Shown in pieces: positions 7,061 to 14,573 of a stretch of DNA of 55,175 nucleotides (the first letter of the stretch is position 1; each line of letters starts with the position of its first letter). This DNA comes from Planctomycetaceae bacterium. GTDB taxonomy: Bacteria; Planctomycetota; Planctomycetia; Planctomycetales; Planctomycetaceae. The DNA lies in the NCBI GenBank assembly GCA_024742875.1, contig JANSXP010000051.1, forward strand, positions 1-55,175, given 5' to 3'. The notes below the pieces were generated by a model. It worked only from the letters and a program-made list of their open reading frames with translations. It was not told the origin of the DNA and ran no database searches. The translations under genes and the position numbers were made by a program.

Positions 7061-7681
7061 ATGTCGACGATTATAGACTCCCTCGCGTTCCCCAATTTGG
7101 TGGATTCGCTTCGTGAGTTTGGTTGGGCGGAAACACGTAGTGTGGGAGATCATTTTGACTTTGATGCAATCATCAGTCACGGATACGCATGCTGTCCGTT
7201 TTCACGTCGGATTCTATCGGAATTTGGAGGACTTACGCTGGAAGACGAACGGATCAATCACGGATACCGGCCGCCGCAACCCAGTTTTTGGGAGCGGTGG
7301 ACTTTGGGAAGCCCAAGCTTTAAGAAACACCAGCTGACTCGGTGCATTTCGTTTACTTCCGCCAGCATCTTGAATGCAGCGTCTCCCAGTAACGTACTGT
7401 ATGCCGCTTCATATGCTGTTGGTTCTGTATTGTGCCCTGTTGCAACGTTTTGCGGAGTAGATATTCTGATTTGCACCGATATGGCTTCTCGGTTGTACAT
7501 GCATGACTCGCAAACTGACTCGGTTCTGCGTTTCAGTGGATTCAATGAGCTGCTGCATGGTTTTTTTTCTAAGAGCCTTCGGGACGAAGTTGTTGAAGAG
7601 TTCAAAAGTTCATTGGCGCCCGAAGAGTTTGAATGGAATTCTGACGAACTACGAAGAGACGGGTTGGAGATACGATCCTAA
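7061..7681 (+). CDS. SUKH-3-like immunity protein
   Basis: A 206-residue cytosolic protein. Two ATGs are close; AGGAG at 7046-7050 is well spaced for 7061 and too close for 7052. The first 60 residues follow the SUKH-3 pattern: an LVDSLREFGW opening, a SHGYACCPFSRRILSEFGGL segment (the FxxEFGGL hallmark), then a long variable loop. The second half has YAVGSVLCPVATFCGVDILICTD and FSGFNELLHGFF, matching the usual PIG/D-G-vY-d and l-g-al-ll blocks. SUKH proteins bind and neutralise nuclease or other toxins of polymorphic and contact-dependent systems. No toxin gene is adjacent, so it may be an orphan immunity gene. Assignment by motif pattern only. Confidence 0.68.
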   Translation: MSTIIDSLAFPNLVDSLREFGWAETRSVGDHFDFDAIISHGYACCPFSRRILSEFGGLTLEDERINHGYRPPQPSFWERWTLGSPSFKKHQLTRCISFTSASILNAASPSNVLYAASYAVGSVLCPVATFCGVDILICTDMASRLYMHDSQTDSVLRFSGFNELLHGFFSKSLRDEVVEEFKSSLAPEEFEWNSDELRRDGLEIRS

Positions 7682-7792
7682 AGTGCAACACGGTTATGTG
7701 TAGTGGTGCCCACAGTACCTCCGGCATTCGTCCCCGGGAAGCAACACCCGTCCCGCAGTCGACAGGCCGTTGCCCACTTGCGGAGCCGGTAG

Positions 7793-8143
7793 CTACTGAG
7801 TATGCTCATCAGTGCCACTCTCCTTTTCGCTCTGAAAACTGCACTGCAGTGGGTCTATGCCCACAATTGATTCGGGCTTTTTTCCTCTGAGCGACTCGAC
7901 AGCGGCTATCCGCTTCACTTCCGCAAGCAATTTATCGCGATCCAGCGTCGCACATTTTCGAACATGGCGCAGAAGCCACTCATCAATAGCGGAGTCGTAG
8001 GTTGGGAAGGTTGCTGCCTTGACTCGATAATTCGATGGGTCGATTGGGATGTGATATACCTTTGCGGCACCCTCGTAGAAGTCTACTTTGTTTCGATCAG
8101 CGTACATCTTCGGTAATAGCTCGTCACGCATTTCGTATCTCAC
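7793..8143 (-). CDS. Small hypothetical protein in a phage-like trio
   Basis: A 116-residue soluble, charged protein starting at a GTG (8143), 4 bases after the stop of the upstream membrane gene. Residues 1-60 contain LLPKMYADRNKVDFYEGAAK and PIDPSNYRVKAATFPTYDSA; the C-terminal half is helical (RDKLLAEVKRIAAVESLRGK). No family recognised. Tight spacing puts it at the end of a three-gene operon with a methyltransferase-like protein and a small membrane protein. Size, order and spacing are phage-like, but nothing proves it. Confidence 0.6.
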   Translation of the reverse strand: MRYEMRDELLPKMYADRNKVDFYEGAAKVYHIPIDPSNYRVKAATFPTYDSAIDEWLLRHVRKCATLDRDKLLAEVKRIAAVESLRGKKPESIVGIDPLQCSFQSEKESGTDEHTQ

Positions 8144-8147
8144 TCGC

Positions 8148-8405
8148 TCATTCTCGATTGATAAGTTTACCCAAAAGCTGGTTCATTGCCGTGTTCTGCT
8201 TTCGAATTTCCTCCGCGATCGTCTCGCCCATCTGTTCGTGAGCCTGTGACATTGCGGAGATCACCTTCCAGTGGAGCACGCCAAAGCCAACACACAGCGC
8301 ACCGAGGATCGCGATCGCGCTCATATCGCCCCACGAGTCAAGCTGCTCGGAGCTGACGACGTAAGCGAGCGTGAGACCGCATGTGATTGAGCCGAAGACA
8401 TACAT
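8148..8405 (-). CDS. Small membrane protein with coiled C-terminus
   Basis: An 85-residue protein from ATG 8405, which has AAGGA nine bases upstream (a TTG at 8414 is the alternative). Two hydrophobic segments (GSITCGLTLAYVV and MSAIAILGALCVGFGVLHW) are followed by a charged amphipathic helix (QAHEQMGETIAEEIRKQNTA). The pattern of two TM helices plus a cytoplasmic coil occurs in phage holin-like and other small accessory proteins. It sits 12 bases after the methyltransferase stop and 4 bases before the next gene. Function not assigned. Confidence 0.6.
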   Translation of the reverse strand: MYVFGSITCGLTLAYVVSSEQLDSWGDMSAIAILGALCVGFGVLHWKVISAMSQAHEQMGETIAEEIRKQNTAMNQLLGKLINRE

Positions 8406-8417
8406 GGCATCCAATCC

Positions 8418-9092
8418 TTAACTTGCCTTGTTTCGAATAACTGCGAACTGACGGCCATCTCCAAAGATCACAAGCTGCTTCTCGAGGCGATCGGCGACTG
8501 CCGTTGCGAGTTGCAGTTCGTCCCTTCGGTCCACGTCGTCAACGAAAATCACTGCGTCGTGTGACGCATGGTCGCAAACCCAATCGAGCCCACGAGAACG
8601 CGGAGAGCCGTAGGGACCATCAATCAGCATCACGCGGAACTGCCGGTCGATGGGAAAGTCGTACCAACCGTCCCGCACAGGCCGATAGACGCCCGATCGG
8701 AACCGGGCGGCCTGGCGTTTGTCGGACTCCACCGCATAGTGCCTTGTGGCCGCCTGAAAGGCCGACGTGGACACGCCGCAGCCGAACTCGACCGTCACGT
8801 CGTCCGGACGGACCTCGGCCTCTATGGCCTCCCATAGCTCCTGGGAGCATGTCATGGACAGGCTGTAGCCCAGACGGTGCCACCGGGCCCGGGCCGCGTC
8901 AAAGAGCGACCGTCCGGTCTGCCGGGGACCATCGCCCAGATTGAACAGCGTTTTTGGCGGCGGGACCTGATCGGCCAGCGGCGAATCGTGATCAGCACAC
9001 CGGTAGCAGTTTCGGCGGCCTTTGTTGCCGCCGTGGCCAATCGTCGAATGGACGGCCACGTGCGACACGGGCGAGGGATCCACGAAATACAT
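8418..9092 (-). CDS. Class I SAM-dependent methyltransferase-like protein
   Basis: A 224-residue protein. The Rossmann motif I is at residues 101-109 (VEFGCGVST). An acidic residue follows motif I by about 18 residues (YAVESDK), and a motif-IV-like RVMLIDGPYGSPRSRGLDWV lies at about 153-172, then AVIFVDDVDRRDE. This is the fold used by small-molecule, sugar or nucleic-acid methyltransferases, and the substrate cannot be read from sequence. The first 50 residues contain a CYRC pair and are poorly conserved in character. The frame stays open upstream without a start codon, so the N-terminus is uncertain. First gene of the 9092-7793 trio. Confidence 0.6.
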   Translation of the reverse strand: MYFVDPSPVSHVAVHSTIGHGGNKGRRNCYRCADHDSPLADQVPPPKTLFNLGDGPRQTGRSLFDAARARWHRLGYSLSMTCSQELWEAIEAEVRPDDVTVEFGCGVSTSAFQAATRHYAVESDKRQAARFRSGVYRPVRDGWYDFPIDRQFRVMLIDGPYGSPRSRGLDWVCDHASHDAVIFVDDVDRRDELQLATAVADRLEKQLVIFGDGRQFAVIRNKAS

Positions 9093-9387
9093 TGGGCGGC
9101 GCAGGCTGTTGCAGATCTTCCCGATCGCGGTGTCTGAGTTGGCGATCGTCCACGGTTCTGCCCGCCGGCGATGATGCTCTGACTTGTGTATATGGTTGCC
9201 GATGTCTTTGTCACGATGCGTTCAGCGTCCCAGTCTCGGTGGGCCGTCTGTTTCGCTCGCATCCTCTTTGCTGGCGTCGGCGTTTACGTGAATTTGTCCG
9301 TGGCTGCTCAGATCTCGTACGTCTCGTAGTCTGCTGGTGGCCGAACCAGGTTTCTGCGCCAGGCCTCGGCACATCCGGGCTGTGTGT

Positions 9388-9450
9388 CAGCGGACCATGG
9401 CTGTTACGATTTCGGTAGTTCAGGGCGGTGTTGTCAAAACAGTCCGTTCT
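9388..9450 (+). repeat. Dispersed cassette-leader repeat, copy D (deleted form)
   Basis: Contains the extended -10 TGTTACGAT at 9402-9410, then TTTCGGTAGTTCAGGGCGGTG and TTGTCAAAACAGTCCG. Compared with A-C it lacks the 5' hairpin arm. The deletion falls between two TTCA motifs present in the other copies, consistent with slippage. ATG 9490 follows 79 bases after the box, the same distance as in copy C. The 9093-9387 stretch holds no supported gene. Confidence 0.65.
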
Positions 9451-9489
9451 GCGCCTGGTCCAGATCTATCAACTGACAGGAAGGTGCTT

Positions 9490-9698
9490 ATGTCCGACGC
9501 ACAGAATGAGATTGCCCAGCTAAGGAAGAACCGCAATTTGTTGCTTGTTGGAGCCCTGCTGTTGGCAGCAGTACGGCAATGAAGTTTGCTGGGCTGTTTT
9601 CTGTTGGCGTAATCCCTCCGTGGGCCAGCGCTGTACTGGTTGTCTATTTGATTGGTGCAGCCGTTTACATGTCAATAAAGCTTTCGAGACTGCAATAG
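9490..9698 (+). CDS. Small two-TM membrane protein, split or two coupled mini-ORFs (cassette D)
   Basis: ATG 9490 reads MSDAQNEIAQLRKNRNLLLV and a hydrophobic helix, and stops at 9582. An ATG at 9579 overlaps that stop (ATGA) and reads 39 residues with a second helix (ASAVLVVYLIGAAVYMSIKL) to 9698. The joined product would be a polar coil plus two TM helices, so this is either one gene with a frameshift near 9575 or two translationally coupled short proteins. It lies behind leader repeat D, like the membrane protein behind copy A. Confidence 0.4.
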
Positions 9699-9832
9699 TG
9701 TGCAGCAGTTGCCTGCCGCATACCGTATCGCCGTCCGCGGACGGCACGAGGAAGGGGGGGGGCCAACGATTACCCCACCGATGGCGTATGTTGAAGAGCC
9801 GTTGAGACCGTTTCACGCAGTAGGAAGTTGTC

Positions 9833-10351
9833 GTGCCGAATGCTGGAATGAACACCGGAACCGTGCAACTGCTTTCGCTTGTCGTCGTTCTGTCATTTTC
9901 CGGCTGTGGAGGTCACCAACCAGTGGCAAAGGATCGGGGGGCAGTAAAAATGAAGTCCCCGATCTATCTTCATCCAGAAGACGACCCGAAACTGGCGTCT
10001 GCGCCCGGGCAGGATGGGCCAGTGCCCATTCCCGAGTTGACCTGCGCAGCCTGTGAGTTTGACTTTGGTCAAATGACGGTCGGCGAGACGGGTGAGCACA
10101 CATTTGTGGTGACAAACACTGGGCAGGCCGCAGCGATACTGCATTCAGGGGCAACAATGATGGTGACTCGGGTGACATTGTCCAGCAACGTACTGGCCCC
10201 GGGCGAGTCTGTGGACGTCTCTATTCGGTGGGGCGCGGGCCGGGCTGCGAACCCCGGGTTTCTGCAGGGTGCCTGGCTCTACTGTGAAGGATATTCATCC
10301 AGTCAGCAGGAATTCGTCATCCGTGGCGAGGTGGTGGCTGCGCCGAAGTGA
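9833..10351 (+). CDS. DUF1573-domain lipoprotein
   Basis: A 172-residue exported lipoprotein. GTG 9833 has AGGAAG five bases upstream. The signal sequence VQLLSLVVVLSFSGCGG ends in a lipobox with Cys at about residue 25. The mature part contains the DUF1573 beta-sandwich (CEFDFGQMTVGETGEHTFVV), an Ig-like fold common in Planctomycetota and Bacteroidota exported proteins, with unknown ligands. DUF1573 proteins often sit near secreted enzymes, here a metallophosphoesterase 200 bases downstream. The gap 10352-10559 shows no gene. Function beyond surface or periplasmic binding not inferred. Confidence 0.78.
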   Translation: MPNAGMNTGTVQLLSLVVVLSFSGCGGHQPVAKDRGAVKMKSPIYLHPEDDPKLASAPGQDGPVPIPELTCAACEFDFGQMTVGETGEHTFVVTNTGQAAAILHSGATMMVTRVTLSSNVLAPGESVDVSIRWGAGRAANPGFLQGAWLYCEGYSSSQQEFVIRGEVVAAPK

Positions 10352-10559
10352 TCGCGAATGGACAACGTGTTTTGTTCTGTGGTTGGGCGTTGGGCGTATA
10401 GATCGAACTGGCAAAAGTGCTGTGGCGATTAACCGCCTGCGGCATTCCATTTGTTCGTGGTGAACCACAAGGTATCTGTGGCTCGTTGGTGTCTGTTCCG
10501 GCTGGGCGTTACATTTGCGTTTCACGAGCCAGTGTTTCGTTTTGCGAGGGGACAGTCAG

Positions 10560-11477
10560 ATGCATTCGCCAGAGCAGCAGCAGCAGCAGAATTCACGTCG
10601 TCTGTTCCTGAAAAATGGCACGTTGATTCTGGCTTCATCGCTGGCTCGACCATTGCCTGCGGCCATCGGCCAGCCAGCTATGGCCGTCATTAAAAAAAAG
10701 CCCGCAGTGACGCTGGGCCTCATGACCGATATGCACTACGCCGATAAGCCAGCGGCCGGCAGTCGCCACTACCGTGAGACGCCACAGAAGCTGGAAGAGG
10801 CCGGACGTTTTCTGGAGCAGGAACGCCCTGACTTCCTGGTGGAACTGGGCGACTTCATTGATGCGGCATCATCTGTCAATACGGAGCTGCGGTATTTGAA
10901 GAGCATCAACAAACAGTTTGCTCAGCTTTGTCCCAACCGGCATTATGTGCTCGGCAACCACTGCGTGGACACGCTGAAGAAACGTGAGTTTCTGGATGTT
11001 GTCGAGCAGCCGAAATCGTATTACTCGTTTGATCAGGGCGGAATACATTTTGTGGTGCTTGATGCCTGCTTTCGCTCTGACGGGACGCCGTACGAACGGA
11101 AGAATTTCCAATGGACAGACGCCAATATCCCTCTGCAGGAACTGGAGTGGCTAAAGGCCGATCTCGAGGCAACCTCCCATCCGGTCGTGGTGTTTGCCCA
11201 CCAGCGGCTGGATCCCAGCGGTAATCATGGCGTTCGCAACAACGCGAGTGTTCGTGCCATCCTGGAGCAGTCCGGACGTGTTGTGGCCGTGTTTCAGGGA
11301 CACAGTCATAAAAACGATCTGCAGACGATCAACGGGATTCACTATTGCACGGCGGTGGCGATGGTGGAGGGTTCCGGACTGGAAAGCAGTGGATGTTCTT
11401 TGCTGAAAATTGAAGCGGACGGGACCATTGCCCTCACTGGATTCCGGCGCCAGCAAAGCTACACCTGGTCGCCGTGA
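10560..11477 (+). CDS. Tat-exported calcineurin-type metallophosphoesterase
   Basis: A 305-residue exported phosphoesterase. I start at ATG 10560, which has GAGGGG nine bases upstream and a twin-arginine signal (NSRRLFLKNG, then a hydrophobic stretch). The metal-site motifs of the calcineurin-like fold are in order: D57-x-H59 (TDMHY), GD98 (ELGDFID), GN133-H134 (LGNHC), H214 (VFAHQ) and GH248-x-H250 (GHSHK). It should hydrolyse phosphomonoesters or diesters in the periplasm using two metals. Tat export fits cofactor loading before transport. It converges with a PhoD-like gene, so two unrelated extracytoplasmic phosphatases lie side by side. Confidence 0.85.
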   Translation: MHSPEQQQQQNSRRLFLKNGTLILASSLARPLPAAIGQPAMAVIKKKPAVTLGLMTDMHYADKPAAGSRHYRETPQKLEEAGRFLEQERPDFLVELGDFIDAASSVNTELRYLKSINKQFAQLCPNRHYVLGNHCVDTLKKREFLDVVEQPKSYYSFDQGGIHFVVLDACFRSDGTPYERKNFQWTDANIPLQELEWLKADLEATSHPVVVFAHQRLDPSGNHGVRNNASVRAILEQSGRVVAVFQGHSHKNDLQTINGIHYCTAVAMVEGSGLESSGCSLLKIEADGTIALTGFRRQQSYTWSP

Positions 11478-11493
11478 CAGGCGGCAATGCAAA

Positions 11494-11528
11494 GTCAGGA
11501 CGGGGGCGAAAGCGGCCTTTGTCCTGAC
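11494..11528. terminator. Inverted repeat between convergent phosphatase genes
   Basis: GTCAGGAC (11494-11501) and GTCCTGAC (11521-11528) form a perfect 8-bp stem, 17 bases after the metallophosphoesterase stop. No T-tract follows on either strand, so termination is plausible but not typical. Confidence 0.45.
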
Positions 11529-11621
11529 GATCAACTTGCCTGGCAACAGGGATTCGGCGGCTGTCGAGGGGCCAACAAGTCACTGTTGATCTTAGCCTGC
11601 GCTGAGGGGCCACAGGGATAA

Positions 11622-13184
11622 TCAGAACTGCACCGTATGCGGCCAGCCGGGAACCGGCACCCTGATGGGACGGCGGGCTTCGTTCATCGGATGAAATTCC
11701 AGCCGCGTCTCACGTTTGATGGTGTCAAATTCCACAATGCCGTAGCCATTCAGCCCGTTCCCGGCGCCATACATGGTCACCTTGTTGCCAAAGCGATCAT
11801 GAAACTCGCCCGTGTTTTTGGGTGCGTTTGGTTTCCGGTTGCCGCCGTCTTCCAGCGGTTCCCAGCGGCGACTTGCGCGGGACGAGAACGAGGGAATGGA
11901 ATAGGCCACGGGACCGTCATTGAACCGCTGTACTCCGTGGCGGCACAGCGTGCCCAGATGGACATCGCCGTGCAGCAACACCACGGGAGCATCTCCGATG
12001 GCAGACAGGGCCCGATTGCGACCGGACTGCGGCCAGGCGTTGGAGTCCGTATCCGCCGACGTGGGTGAATACATGGCGACGTGCGCCCACGGACTTTGGG
12101 ACAGCACCGCCCCGATGGAGCCGGACTGTTTGAGGGAGTCTGACCAACTCTTAAGAAATGCTTCCTGCCGCTGCCCCAGTAGCTGCAGGTCCGGGCGATC
12201 CAGTTTGGTGCAGTCAAAATCGGGGTCGAGGACCACCTCAATTTCAAAGTCAGTTTTGCGTTCTTTGGGGAACGTGAACCCGGGAGGAGCAATCAGACGG
12301 TCAATGACCTCAGACGGCGCACTTTTGAATTTGCGATCTTCCAGAATGGCAAAGTGAACACCGCCGTATTCCAGCTGCGTGTAGTAGGCGCGAACGCCGG
12401 CGCCGTGCGGTCCGGGATCAACCGGGTCGGGCAGGCTGCCCGTTTGTGTGAACTCGGCCGCGTTGACCCAGTCCGGATGAGTGGGATAGCCGCCCGTGGT
12501 GCGTTTGCCCTTCATGCGGGCACCGCCACGTCCCCACAGATCGTTGGCGAACACGTCGTGATCATCGGTGATCATGATCGTGGGGCGATCGCGCATCAGC
12601 TCACGAAAGGCCTCTCCAAACTTGCGGTATTTGGCCAGGTAGTTCTGCATGCCCTGCGGAACTTCTGCCTGGGTTTGTGCCCGAAACATGGGACTGCCGT
12701 AGTCGTTTTCGTAGATCTGGTCGCCGGAGAAAAACACCAGGTCCGGATCGTGGGAGATGACTTCTGCGATGGCTTCCTGCCACGGCCAGCCGATGTCTTT
12801 GTGGCAGGATAACGCCGCCATTTTCAGCCGACCGCGAGGCTCTGCCCGAAAAACGCCCTCCCAGTTTGACGTGCCGCAGGTGACTCTGAACTGTTTCCGT
12901 TGATCGGCAGGCCAGTTTTTCAGTCTGAACAGCGCAGTGGCCGTAAGCCTGTCGATTCGGGCAGTCCCGGCAGGTGTCCACGAGTCTTCCGGGCGGTCGC
13001 GCAGCCACAGTTCCACCTGACCGGGATCTGATTCGGCAGTCGGGTCTGTGTCGACATGCACCAACAGCTTCATGGTGCCTTTGTGCTGGCAGTATTGCGT
13101 CCACAGCACGTTTGCAGCGGCCGCGTCAGAGAGGGAGACACAGCACAGGAACACGCCGATCAGCGTCAGCGACCATGGTTTCAT
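11622..13184 (-). CDS. PhoD-like alkaline phosphatase
   Basis: About 520 residues. I choose ATG 13184 (MKPWSLTLIGVFLCCVSLSD), which starts a clean signal peptide; in-frame ATGs at 13196 and 13211 are possible. After an N-terminal beta-domain (to about 125) comes the PhoD catalytic domain: ALSCHKDIGWPW, FFSGDQIYEND, MITDDHDVFANDLWG and a late LLHGDVHLG, the usual metal-binding Asp/His set of this family. PhoD enzymes are exported, iron/calcium-dependent phosphodiesterase/monoesterases used for phosphate scavenging. Forty-two bases separate it from the DUF1552 gene, suggesting co-transcription. Confidence 0.85.
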   Translation of the reverse strand: MKPWSLTLIGVFLCCVSLSDAAAANVLWTQYCQHKGTMKLLVHVDTDPTAESDPGQVELWLRDRPEDSWTPAGTARIDRLTATALFRLKNWPADQRKQFRVTCGTSNWEGVFRAEPRGRLKMAALSCHKDIGWPWQEAIAEVISHDPDLVFFSGDQIYENDYGSPMFRAQTQAEVPQGMQNYLAKYRKFGEAFRELMRDRPTIMITDDHDVFANDLWGRGGARMKGKRTTGGYPTHPDWVNAAEFTQTGSLPDPVDPGPHGAGVRAYYTQLEYGGVHFAILEDRKFKSAPSEVIDRLIAPPGFTFPKERKTDFEIEVVLDPDFDCTKLDRPDLQLLGQRQEAFLKSWSDSLKQSGSIGAVLSQSPWAHVAMYSPTSADTDSNAWPQSGRNRALSAIGDAPVVLLHGDVHLGTLCRHGVQRFNDGPVAYSIPSFSSRASRRWEPLEDGGNRKPNAPKNTGEFHDRFGNKVTMYGAGNGLNGYGIVEFDTIKRETRLEFHPMNEARRPIRVPVPGWPHTVQF

Positions 13185-13226
13185 ATCGTCATCCATTCGC
13201 GCTATCAGCACGCAAAGAGCATGGGA

Positions 13227-14570
13227 TCACGTAAACAGTTCGCTCATGGAAACCCCCGTACTGTCCCCAAAGGACTCAATCGGGACGTCCATAGCGTTGG
13301 CCATCCGCACAAACAGGTTGGCCAGATTGTTGTTCTGTTCATCGTATTTGATGAACTGTCCCGCTTTGTGACCGATCTGTTTTCCACCGGCCAAAATCAG
13401 TGGGAAGTTCGTATTGTCGTGAACGCGAGAGGTCGCCGCCCCCTGAAACACCAGGCTGCGATCCAGCATCGTGCCGTCACCCTCTTTGGTGTCTTTGAGC
13501 CGGCCAATAAAATAGGCCAGCTGGCGAGCAACGAACTGGTCCCACAAGCCCCAGTCTTTAAAGCCATCGTCTGTTTTGGCTGCAGAGTGGCTCAGCTGAT
13601 GCAGATCTTTGCTCATGCCGAGGCGTTTGGACAGATTGTTGGTTGGCGCTGTGCCGCCTTCCGAGGCGATCTGGTAGGTGGCCACGCGGGTGATGTCCGC
13701 CTTGAATGCCAGATACATCAGGTCATACATAGAGCGGATGTAGTTTTCGACGTCCGTGAATTCAATCTCCAGATTCATTTCCGGAGGGGCGGCGACAGCT
13801 CCCTGCTCTGCCCAGAGACGGTCGTTTTCGATCTTCTTCTCCAGATCGGAAATGGCCGACAGATATTCATCCAGCGTGGCCCGATCTTCTTTTCCCAGGC
13901 GGCGGCTGAAGTCCCGCGCGTCAGCGTGGATTTCGTTCAGCAGGTTTTGTTTCTCTTTGAGACGCGCGCGGGCGGCCGGGCTGCTGGCGCCGTACATCTG
14001 TTCATAAATCTGTTTCAGACTGGACCACGCCGGAATGCCCTTGCCGTCTTTGTCAAACGACAGTGTGTACGTGCGGCTGATATTGCCAACGCCTCCCACC
14101 GTCGACAGCGGCATCGACGCCAGCTGCGTCTGACCACGATGAGCATTGCTGATGAGCTGGTCAATGGAAATGGAATTGGACGTCGTTTTGCCCTTGATCA
14201 TTTCTTTTGACGTCAGGAATCCGGTCGGGTTCACGTGCGCATCACCGCTGTTGCGATTGAGCGGATGCGACAGCCCGGAAACCACAGAGATGTCCTCTCG
14301 AAAGGGATTCAACGCCTGTTGACTGGTGCGGAACTCGTAATCCCGCCCTTCGCCTTTGGGGAACCAGTGCCAGTCTTCAAACTGAGGATCTCTTTCCGGC
14401 GGCAGGCTGACCCCGTTGGGGAAGAAGATAAACGCGGAGCGTTTCGGCAGTGATTTCAATGCCTGCTCTTCGCGGCCGACCGCCATAGCGTTAAGAAATG
14501 GCAGTGCCAGTGATACGCCGGTGCCTCGAAGAAACGTCTTGCGTGGTAAGTGCCAGGATTTTAATGCCAT
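13227..14570 (-). CDS. DUF1552 secreted protein
   Basis: A 447-residue protein of the DUF1552 family, expanded in Planctomycetota and almost always next to a DUF1592-type cytochrome. It has a Tat-like N-terminus (PRKTFLRGTGVSLALPFLN). The family hallmark near the start, RSAFIFFPNGV, is present, with ISVVSGLSH, a NSISIDQLI segment, LSHSAAKTD and a C-terminal NLFVRMANAMDVP. The fold is believed to be related to sulfatase/DUF1501-like alkaline-phosphatase superfamily proteins, but the reaction is unknown. It lies 3 bases after the cytochrome stop, so the two form one operon and probably one periplasmic complex. Confidence 0.88.
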   Translation of the reverse strand: MALKSWHLPRKTFLRGTGVSLALPFLNAMAVGREEQALKSLPKRSAFIFFPNGVSLPPERDPQFEDWHWFPKGEGRDYEFRTSQQALNPFREDISVVSGLSHPLNRNSGDAHVNPTGFLTSKEMIKGKTTSNSISIDQLISNAHRGQTQLASMPLSTVGGVGNISRTYTLSFDKDGKGIPAWSSLKQIYEQMYGASSPAARARLKEKQNLLNEIHADARDFSRRLGKEDRATLDEYLSAISDLEKKIENDRLWAEQGAVAAPPEMNLEIEFTDVENYIRSMYDLMYLAFKADITRVATYQIASEGGTAPTNNLSKRLGMSKDLHQLSHSAAKTDDGFKDWGLWDQFVARQLAYFIGRLKDTKEGDGTMLDRSLVFQGAATSRVHDNTNFPLILAGGKQIGHKAGQFIKYDEQNNNLANLFVRMANAMDVPIESFGDSTGVSMSELFT

Positions 14571-14573
14571 CGA

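Noticed and set aside
3141-9450. Integron attC sites for the four repeats
   Set aside because: No GTTRRRY/RYYYAAC core pair, and the elements lie at the 5' side of genes with a promoter-like box; no integrase is seen in the window.
13056-14210. 384-codon plus-strand frame across the PhoD and DUF1552 genes
   Set aside because: Overlaps two recognised minus-strand genes and has no protein-like motif.
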